Source: Acidimicrobium sp. BACL17 MAG-120823-bin42
Lineage (GTDB): Bacteria > Actinomycetota > Acidimicrobiia > Acidimicrobiales > Ilumatobacteraceae
Assembly: GCA_001438985.1 (NCBI GenBank)
Contig: LIAZ01000090.1
Location: 1 to 5,146 of the forward strand
Length of the DNA: 5,146 nt
Direction of reading: 5' to 3'
The position numbers and the translations under genes were made by a program. The notes under the pieces were generated by a model. It was not told the origin of the DNA. It searched no databases and saw only the letters and a program-made list of their open reading frames with translations. Shown in pieces: positions 1-5,146 of this stretch. The stretch's first letter is position 1. The number at the start of each line of letters is the position of its first letter.

Positions 1-26
1 GCAGAAATAGTTGGTGTACACAACAT
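1..26 (-). CDS. Possible start of the next operon gene (cut by the left edge)
   Basis: An ATG at 26-24 on the minus strand directly abuts the TAG of the preceding gene (TAGATG) and stays open for the eight codons available, MLCTPTIS plus a partial codon. The tight spacing matches the rest of the operon, but eight codons cannot identify a product and no strong ribosome site is present. Confidence 0.3.
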
Positions 27-1826
27 CTATTGGATCAAACCGTTCCAACGTGGGAGCGATGGGTCGAGAATGACAAGTGGTGTCGTTGGTATCGTTCGTG
101 AAGAATTCTGTGTAATTGCTTTTGCTAGTTGCGACACCGAAGAAACAAACGAGGCTCCATCTACAGATCGAAGTGGGCTGGAGTTCAGAATCTCGGGATC
201 AAGAACTGAAACTGTGTTGACGCCACGAGCAAAGCACTCAAGTGCAGCGGTGCTTCCATTGCACGTCACAGCGGTATGAACCGTTGGCAAAATGTCTCCA
301 AGCAACTCATTACTAATTTTTGCATGAGGAAGTGATGTCAAATCAGGAATGGTGTGATTCATCGGATGAGGCTTAAACACGATGTTCAGCGGACTGGGTT
401 GAATTTTCAATGCGCCAGCAAGCAATGAGATGAGGTTCACGTTTTGGTCAACGAAGAAGTCCCCAACAACGAGCAATGTCGTCTGCTGAGACTCAGATGC
501 TTGACGAGGTTGCATTAAATGGTTGAACATCAGCGATTCCACTTCAACCACTCGACTGCCTGGGCATCCCGAATTATTCAAGAAGTCAACCGAAATGGGG
601 CTATTGACTGCCACTAATGACGGAAGTGGTTTTGTGGTTGGCAGGCCTTGTATTTGTCCTAGTGCTCGCCCAAGCGACAAGTACCTGAAATCCCAATAAC
701 GGATTGGCGCATGAACAACAGCAACAAGCTTTCCGTGATCGTGAGCAGACCACGCGTGGCAAAGTGCCGCCTCCCATGGTTGGTTCTCACAAAGAAACAA
801 GCCCAACGACTGTTTTGGAAGCGATGCAAACACATCCTCCATTTGATTCAACATGATGAGATGTCGTGTCGCGGTGCTGCCACGCAGGGAGTCAATCCAC
901 TGATCGACAAAGAGATCTGAAAGGTCAATGCCAGAGTGTTCTTCTACAAATAGCGATGGCATCATGCTCAATTGTTTTTCTGCTTTTCTTAGCTTTCGCA
1001 AATCTTGCAGAACCCTAAACAATTGATTTACCGACAACCTGGATTCAAACTGAGCATGGCTTCGTTCTCCAGGAGATTGCATAGAGTCCATGGTTCTTTG
1101 AGCAGAAAGCAACGATCGAGTTCCAGGAACAAAGTGATGCAACCACAAAATCTTTCGTTTGCTGGCACCGAACAATTGCTGTAAAGGCTGCCAGTATTGC
1201 GATTGGTATACGCCACTTCGTGCAAGCTGTTCATCAAACCGGACAAAGTGGTCAACAATAAGGGTGTCCGGTTGGGAGGATGCGTGTACAGGTTTAACCC
1301 TGAAATGTGTGAGCGCGTACTTAACAAGGGATAGTAAAGCCCTACCTGAGCCATAAGAGCGCTTGATTGACGAATCGTTGAACACGAAGTTGGTTACAGA
1401 GATACTTCGTGAGCGCAATAGGCGAGCGATTGCTGTTGCAGTGTGTCCATTTTTGATTCCAATTGAAGCCTGATCAGGCACGTGTTGATCGATGACTTCT
1501 GAAAGCGCGATCAACTTCAGTGCATCCGAAATGTGACTTGACTTATCCCACCGAGTGGCGGCAAACAGGGTCATCCACCAATAACTGAAATCATCACGAA
1601 TAAGTAGTAATTGCGAAACAGACTGCCCACCGACATCTCTACGAGAAACGGCTTCAACAAACTCGGCAAATCGCGTTCGGAGTCGGTCGGCATGGACCTC
1701 GACGTATGAAGGAAGCGATACGGTGCCCTCTTGGTCAGAAAAGTCATTCCAGAGAACGTGAAGAGTTGCGCTATCGAAGTGCTGGTGTGCTTTATCTACA
1801 ACTGCAACATGCACGGTGTTTGACAT
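27..1826 (-). CDS. Surface carbohydrate biosynthesis protein, probable GT-B-type glycosyltransferase
   Basis: A complete 599-residue protein, ATG at 1826 sharing one base with the cyclase stop (TGATG), which suggests translational coupling; no good Shine-Dalgarno is seen. There is no signal peptide or membrane span, so it should be cytoplasmic. Visible marks: an aromatic DDFSYWWMTLFAATRW block (residues 78-93); a central basic stretch (about 270-285, RVLQDLRKLRKAEKQ); a striking LFLCENQPWEAAL (344-355) followed by HAPIRYWDFRYL (372-383); then a C-terminal Rossmann-like half with LLVVGDFF (451-458), FKPHP (484-488) and CNGSTAALE (522-530). KPHP followed by an (N/S)GSTAALE-type loop is the pattern of the nucleotide-sugar half in GT-B enzymes such as Kdo and polysialic-acid transferases. 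From memory it also resembles the proteins annotated as TIGR04326 surface carbohydrate biosynthesis family, found in Leptospira-like O-antigen loci. It would be the natural transferase for the CMP-sugar made here (inference); donor and acceptor are unknown. Confidence 0.65.
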   Translation of the reverse strand: MSNTVHVAVVDKAHQHFDSATLHVLWNDFSDQEGTVSLPSYVEVHADRLRTRFAEFVEAVSRRDVGGQSVSQLLLIRDDFSYWWMTLFAATRWDKSSHISDALKLIALSEVIDQHVPDQASIGIKNGHTATAIARLLRSRSISVTNFVFNDSSIKRSYGSGRALLSLVKYALTHFRVKPVHASSQPDTLIVDHFVRFDEQLARSGVYQSQYWQPLQQLFGASKRKILWLHHFVPGTRSLLSAQRTMDSMQSPGERSHAQFESRLSVNQLFRVLQDLRKLRKAEKQLSMMPSLFVEEHSGIDLSDLFVDQWIDSLRGSTATRHLIMLNQMEDVFASLPKQSLGLFLCENQPWEAALCHAWSAHDHGKLVAVVHAPIRYWDFRYLSLGRALGQIQGLPTTKPLPSLVAVNSPISVDFLNNSGCPGSRVVEVESLMFNHLMQPRQASESQQTTLLVVGDFFVDQNVNLISLLAGALKIQPSPLNIVFKPHPMNHTIPDLTSLPHAKISNELLGDILPTVHTAVTCNGSTAALECFARGVNTVSVLDPEILNSSPLRSVDGASFVSSVSQLAKAITQNSSRTIPTTPLVILDPSLPRWNGLIQ

Positions 1827-2886
1827 CAGGCGAGTTCGGCCAGCGATTCACGCAATTGACTAACAAATTGCTGATCTGGGGAAATCATTACTCTTTCGAT
1901 GCTTGCTGCGTCGCCTACGGGAAGGATGAGTCCTAACTCAGTAGAACTATTCTTTTTGTCCTTGAGCAATGCCGACATTGTCGGGTCAAGCGGGATGTCT
2001 ACATGGGAGAACGGCAAGTAGTTCTCTCGCAATGCACGTCGCATTCGTTCTGCATGCGGTGCAGGGAGAAGGTTTCTTTTCGTAGAGATCTGGCAGGCAA
2101 CATCCATACCCATGGTCACTGCTACGCCATGGGGAACTCCGAAATTCGTCGCACTTTCGATTGCGTGTCCAAAGCTGTGGCCGAAGTTGAAAATGTTGCG
2201 GATTCCTTGATCAAATTCATCAACTTCAATGAATCGCTTTTTTATTGCAAGAGCAGAATAAATGAATGGTTGCAATTCATCAACGTTTGCGTGCATTTTT
2301 TGTAGAGATTCAGCAACATGATTAAACGACTCTGCCGAATCGATTGCGTGAACTTTGAGGATTTCACCGATTCCCGAGCGGATTTCACTGTCATGCAATG
2401 TCTGCAGAAAGTTTTGGTCAATGAAGACCTTGGTCGGTGGATAGAAAGTGCCGACAATGTTTTTTGCGTCACCAACATTGATCGAACTTTTGGAACCAAT
2501 GCAAGAGTCGGCTTGAGCGAGCAATGTAGTTGGCACAAGCTGCCATGAGATTCCGCGAAGCAGGGTGCTGGCGATAAAGCAGGTCAAGTCTTGAACGATC
2601 CCACCACCAATGGCAACTAAATGGTGGTTACGACGAGTTTTCTGTTCAACCAATGTGGAGATAATCCGGCCAGCTGACTCGAGGCTTTTGTTTTGCTCCG
2701 TCGCCTCAATGATGATGGTGTTCTGATATTGCAGAACAGTACGCAATTGGTCTGTGTACAAATCAGCAATCTTGCGATCAATGATGAAGTGCGGCTCTCC
2801 TTCAAGCAGTCGAGAAGGATCCGTCAGAAGATGTGGGCGACTTCGTACTCACCACGGTGGGATTGGATGGAGATCGAATTAGGCAC
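1826..2886 (-). CDS. 3-dehydroquinate synthase-like (AroB-fold) cyclase, interrupted by a frameshift
   Basis: An AroB-family enzyme: NAD- and metal-dependent, and in the shikimate pathway it turns the ulosonate DAHP into carbocyclic 3-dehydroquinate. The body (stop at 1826, frame open back to 2848) carries GGGIVQDL, VPTTLLAQADSCIGSKSSIN, metal ligand Glu in GIGEILK, KKRFIEVDEFDQGIRN, and FNFGHSFGHAIE with a metal His 16 residues before the His of VPHGVAV, plus LLKDKK near the end, so the catalytic set looks complete. The N-terminus is in another frame: GTG at 2886 overlaps the SDR stop by 8 nt, has GGTGGA seven bases upstream, and encodes MPNSISIQSHRGEYEVAHIF before TGA (2824-2826). The body frame supplies SRLLEGEPHFIIDRKIADLY upstream of its only common start, a TTG at 2761. 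Adding one base between 2826 and 2848 joins the two into 353 residues, the normal family size. As written, the gene is broken. Context and the altered loop (GSKSSIN where AroB has GGKTGIN or similar) argue against plain shikimate duty. Confidence 0.85.
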
Positions 2887-3592
2887 GAGTGAATCCACCA
2901 TCCACCGCAATGTTCTGGCCCGTGATGTATGTGTTATTTTCGCTCGCTAACCACACCACAAATTTTGCGATTTCATCGGGTTGAGCAAGTCGTCCAATAG
3001 GAACGTTTCTGAGCAAATTCTTGATTCCGTCATCACCCAAAATTCCCCTCGTCATATCGGTGTCAACAAAACCAGGTGCCACGCAGTTTGCAAGAACATT
3101 GTGCTGCGCATACTCAATTGCCAAAGCGAGAGTCAGTCCATCTAATGCAAATTTGCTAGCCGAATATGGTGCTCTGTGTTCTTTAGATATCTTGCTCCAT
3201 ACAGATGAAATGTTGACAACACGACCCCATGAATTGGCAACCATAAATGGAATTGCGGCACGACAGATCTCCATGGGAGCGAGCACGTTTACTTGTTGAA
3301 TTTCAAGGAACCTATCTGAATCGATTGATTCAAAGGATGCGGGAGAGTTGATGCCGGCGTTATTGATCACGATGTCTGGTTGAATCTCTCCGACAAATTC
3401 AACACATTGTTGGATTCCCGCCCGCGTTGAGAAATCGGCAACACAAAAACCCTCAAACTCAGAGTGTGAACTTTCAGAAGTTGCAGTACCAAAAACGTGT
3501 GCACCGTTACGAGCAAATTCTTGCGCGATAGCACGACCGATTCCGCGTGAGGTACCTGTGACCAATACTTTTTTGTTCTGAACGCCATTCAT
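2879..3592 (-). CDS. FabG-like short-chain dehydrogenase/reductase (SDR)
   Basis: A classical NAD(P)-dependent SDR of 237 residues with the start chosen here. Motifs in order: cofactor loop TGTSRGIG (residues 12-19), NNAG (77-80), Asn102 in QVNV, catalytic Ser130 in NISSVWS, Tyr143 and Lys147 in YSASK, the PGFVDTDMT cofactor segment, and the family C-terminus (YITGQNIAVDGGF). All four catalytic tetrad residues are present. The frame also contains ATGs at 3664 and 3613. I prefer 3592 because a GGAG lies five bases upstream and the protein then begins just ahead of the first beta strand (KKVLVTG), whereas 3664 would overlap the preceding gene by 59 nt and has no ribosome site. With this start there is a 13-nt gap after the Gfo/Idh gene. 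Its sequence resembles 3-oxoacyl-ACP reductase, but in this setting a sugar or cyclitol keto/hydroxyl substrate is more likely than fatty acids (inference). Confidence 0.9.
   Translation of the reverse strand: MNGVQNKKVLVTGTSRGIGRAIAQEFARNGAHVFGTATSESSHSEFEGFCVADFSTRAGIQQCVEFVGEIQPDIVINNAGINSPASFESIDSDRFLEIQQVNVLAPMEICRAAIPFMVANSWGRVVNISSVWSKISKEHRAPYSASKFALDGLTLALAIEYAQHNVLANCVAPGFVDTDMTRGILGDDGIKNLLRNVPIGRLAQPDEIAKFVVWLASENNTYITGQNIAVDGGFTRA
2894..2899 (-). promoter_or_regulatory. Candidate ribosome binding site for the cyclase N-terminal frame
   Basis: GGTGGA on the minus strand, seven bases before GTG 2886 and inside the SDR coding end. It supports GTG 2886, rather than the TTG at 2761, as the original start of the AroB-like gene. 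It is a modest match and overlaps codons for Gly-Gly, so it could be coincidental. Confidence 0.35.
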
Positions 3593-3597
3593 TACGT

Positions 3598-3601
3598 CTC
3601 C
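3598..3601 (-). promoter_or_regulatory. Ribosome binding site of the SDR gene
   Basis: GGAG on the minus strand, five bases before the ATG at 3592. It is the clearest Shine-Dalgarno in the window and decides between three in-frame ATGs (3664, 3613, 3592) in favour of the last. Confidence 0.6.
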
Positions 3602-3605
3602 GGGC

Positions 3606-4664
3606 TTATTCATGATCGTTGGGGTTGGGTATCGAATACTTGGTGCGCCAATCTGGATCTGCATAATAAATCTTGTGCACGAGCTGCATGGTCATCAGGG
3701 CATCATGAGATGTCCCGCTTTCTATCGCAGAATTGTTGCGCACCACATCGGCAAATGCATCAATCTCTGCAGTCCATGATGGATCAAAACTGTATTCCTG
3801 TGTTGACTCTTTCGGATCGCCGTTATCGCGATCGGGATTTGCGTACACCGTAGTCATTGTCTCAGAACCGTAACTCTTTGAACCACTGAGGATTCCTCGA
3901 AGGATGATGCTTCCACGCTGCATATTGATGTCTAGTGAAAACTGGTGGCGCCACTGAGTTGCTGATGAGTTAAGCATTGCGACAATTCCGTCCGAGGTGC
4001 GCATAATTGCATAAGCGTTGTCCTCAACGTCGTAGTGCCAATGATTATTTGAAACGAAGCTATGGACATCGGTGAACTCTCCTGCGAATAGACGCATGAG
4101 ATCAACCATATGAATTCCTTGATCAAGCAACACACCACCGCCAGCCATTTCACGCTTGGCGCGCCAATCTGCTTGATCAAAGGTAATCAGCTTCGATTTC
4201 CCATAGACACCTCGCATGTTGATGATCTTGCCAAGCTCGCCTGAACGAATCAGCTTGAGCGCATCCTGCACCGATTCGTGATACCGGTGATTGAATCCGT
4301 ACATCAACTTCAAGTGCGGGTATGAACGCTCAACAGCAACAACTTGTCGTAGCTCGCTCATATTGCGAGCAGGAGGTTTCTCACAAAATACATGCAGCCC
4401 CCGCTGAAGTGCCGCAATAGTGATTTCAGCAGCCATGTCGTTACTCATGCACACAAGAACTGCATCTAAGTTGTGGTCAAAGAGTTTTTGGTAATCACGT
4501 GAGTATGCGACTCCGTCGTCAAGTTGGCCATCGTCGGCAAACTTTTTGTCACACACAGCAACAGTTTTCATGAACGGGTTTGCATCAACACAGCCGCGTC
4601 GTCGCTTACCGATTACGCCGTATCCAGCAATTCCAATTCGGAGATGATCCATGGTGTCGGCCAT
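3606..4664 (-). CDS. Gfo/Idh/MocA family NAD(P)-dependent sugar oxidoreductase
   Basis: A 352-residue cytoplasmic dehydrogenase of the glucose-fructose oxidoreductase / inositol dehydrogenase / MocA family, which oxidises or reduces a hydroxyl or keto group of sugars, sugar nucleotides or cyclitols. The Rossmann fingerprint is at the N-terminus (GIAGYGVIGKRR, GxGxxG at residues 14-19). The family EKP motif follows (HVFCEKP, residues 95-97). The catalytic GGGVLLDQGIHMVDL segment places Asp181 and His185, the usual general acid/base pair. The rest is the mixed alpha/beta substrate domain (NNHWHYDVEDNAYA onward). Length is normal and nothing is truncated. The ATG at 4664 gives MADTMDHLRIGI; a second ATG at 4652 (MDHLRIGI) is equally close to the first strand, and neither has a clear Shine-Dalgarno, so the start is uncertain by four codons. 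Its position between a CMP-sugar synthetase and a short-chain dehydrogenase implies work on the same sugar, but which carbon it acts on is unknown. Confidence 0.9.
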   Translation of the reverse strand: MADTMDHLRIGIAGYGVIGKRRRGCVDANPFMKTVAVCDKKFADDGQLDDGVAYSRDYQKLFDHNLDAVLVCMSNDMAAEITIAALQRGLHVFCEKPPARNMSELRQVVAVERSYPHLKLMYGFNHRYHESVQDALKLIRSGELGKIINMRGVYGKSKLITFDQADWRAKREMAGGGVLLDQGIHMVDLMRLFAGEFTDVHSFVSNNHWHYDVEDNAYAIMRTSDGIVAMLNSSATQWRHQFSLDINMQRGSIILRGILSGSKSYGSETMTTVYANPDRDNGDPKESTQEYSFDPSWTAEIDAFADVVRNNSAIESGTSHDALMTMQLVHKIYYADPDWRTKYSIPNPNDHE

Positions 4665-4676
4665 CGCGCGCGTGCG

Positions 4677-5146
4677 CTAAAGGGATCTTTCTGAAAAGCC
4701 GTGAGCCTTCAACCAAAACTCAACGATGGGAACTTGCCACTCATAGTCAACATCGCAGCCACCCCAATTAGGGATTGACCCAATGTTTTGACCCATCCAC
4801 TTGTGGGGAAGCAGGCCATCAGCGATGTTTTCAAGTGCGCGGGGACGAATAACAATGGTTGAACCATCGGTGTAATAGACGTCTCCTTGAGAGTCGCGAC
4901 TTGTATTGAACGTTGACGGATCGCCAATCGCCTCAAATGGAACAAATGGCTTGAGGTATCCATCAGAACCAAGCTTGCGCGCACGCAGCGGGCTGTACAT
5001 GTTGTAAATGGATGTTGTTGCGACACCATCCATGTTGGGATCGCTACGCAACATGTCGATCCCTTGATCGATGAATTCGGTCTTTACTGTTGCAGCATTT
5101 GCAAAAAGCAGAACAAGAAACTCCAATTCTGAACCGGCTGCCGTTA
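4677..5146 (-). CDS. CMP-sugar synthetase (acylneuraminate/ulosonate cytidylyltransferase type), C-terminal part
   Basis: Partial gene: the frame is open to the right edge, so the N-terminus is missing and only about 155 codons up to TAG are present. Enzymes of this family use CTP to activate a 2-keto sugar acid such as a nonulosonic acid or Kdo, giving the CMP-sugar in the cytoplasm. The visible part matches the family's second half: an alpha/beta segment (LLFANAATVKTEFIDQGIDML), a VATTSIYNMYSPLRARKL strand-turn that lines the sugar site, DGSTIVIRPRALENI, and the C-terminal CDVDYEWQVPIVEFWL segment, where the D-x-D is the usual metal-binding pair. Relatives are about 230 residues, so some 80-100 residues, including the CTP-binding loop, lie outside. 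It is the most upstream gene seen and lies 12 nt before the next. The exact sugar cannot be read from the sequence; the family call is solid, the substrate is not. Confidence 0.85.
   Translation of the reverse strand, partial: TAAGSELEFLVLLFANAATVKTEFIDQGIDMLRSDPNMDGVATTSIYNMYSPLRARKLGSDGYLKPFVPFEAIGDPSTFNTSRDSQGDVYYTDGSTIVIRPRALENIADGLLPHKWMGQNIGSIPNWGGCDVDYEWQVPIVEFWLKAHGFSERSL

Noticed and set aside
70..279. Plus-strand open frames such as 70-279, 711-920, 1159-1356, 2003-2305, 2693-2950 and 3021-3299
   Set aside because: All lie antisense to well-supported minus-strand genes, show no family motifs, and have no ribosome sites or spacing consistent with genes.
1028..1354. Minus-strand frames inside larger genes (1028-1354, 2242-2538, 2617-2805, 3367-3588, 3932-4180, 4709-5029)
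   Set aside because: They are alternate-frame shadows of genes with clear motifs. The 2617-2805 frame is merely the continuation of the cyclase N-terminal frame beyond its TGA and has no homology-like content.
1826..2761. KdnB-type (8-amino-Kdo) or iron alcohol dehydrogenase instead of a cyclase
   Set aside because: The motifs GHSFGHAIE, GGGIVQDL and VPTTLLAQADS, with the basic Lys/Arg set, match dehydroquinate synthase rather than the iron alcohol dehydrogenase branch.
2820..2850. Programmed ribosomal frameshift in the cyclase gene
   Set aside because: The TTC TGA C context recalls the RF2 site, but a +1 shift there runs into a stop after seven residues (DGSFSTA). The shift needed is -1, and no X-XXY-YYZ slippery heptamer is present in 2826-2848. 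An indel is simpler.
4665..4677. Alternating purine-pyrimidine run (GCGCACGCGCGCG) before the Gfo/Idh start
   Set aside because: It is only about 13 bases in a 12-nt intergenic gap, with no hairpin followed by a T run, so it is neither a terminator nor a convincing regulatory element.
1..5146. Promoters, terminators, tRNAs, IS elements, CRISPR or direct repeats
   Set aside because: No stem-loop plus T-run, no spaced repeats, no transposase motifs and no tRNA-like cloverleaf were seen. Gaps between genes are at most 13 bases, leaving no room for such elements outside coding sequence.

Overview
The window holds part of one tightly packed, minus-strand operon for a surface carbohydrate (O-antigen, capsule or glycoprotein glycan). 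Read in the direction of transcription, from right to left, it contains: the C-terminal part of an acylneuraminate/ulosonate-type CMP-sugar synthetase (cut by the right edge); a Gfo/Idh/MocA oxidoreductase; a FabG-like short-chain dehydrogenase; a 3-dehydroquinate-synthase-like (AroB-fold) cyclase; and a 599-residue protein that looks like a GT-B-type glycosyltransferase or surface carbohydrate biosynthesis protein. A last ATG at the left edge may open another gene. Nearly every base is coding. Junctions are a 12-nt gap, a 13-nt gap, an 8-nt overlap, a 1-nt TGATG overlap and a directly abutting TAGATG. I see no promoter, terminator, RNA gene, repeat, CRISPR array or mobile element, and no gene-free stretch longer than a few tens of bases.

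The working model (inference) is a modified-sugar pathway. The two oxidoreductases and the cyclase would remodel a sugar or ulosonate precursor, the CMP-synthetase would activate a 2-keto acid sugar, and the 599-residue protein would transfer it. The odd member is the AroB-fold enzyme. It keeps the metal ligands and the basic and polar catalytic residues of true dehydroquinate synthase, but it sits in a glycan locus with no other shikimate gene, and its substrate loop is altered. A cyclised (carbocyclic) building block is therefore conceivable.

The most concrete anomaly is that this cyclase gene is interrupted. Its N-terminal 20 codons start at a GTG overlapping the dehydrogenase stop and lie in one frame, ending at a TGA. 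The remaining roughly 330 codons lie in the -1 frame, which also holds the missing N-terminal strand (EGEPHFIID). Restoring a single base in 2826-2848 gives one 353-residue protein of normal family length. This is either an indel from sequencing or assembly, or a real inactivating mutation.

The organism cannot be fixed. Base composition is moderate (mid-40s to about 50 percent GC by eye on sampled lines), and short overlaps with ATG/GTG starts suggest a compact bacterial genome. A planktonic bacterium, including low-GC freshwater or marine actinobacteria, would fit, but that is a guess.
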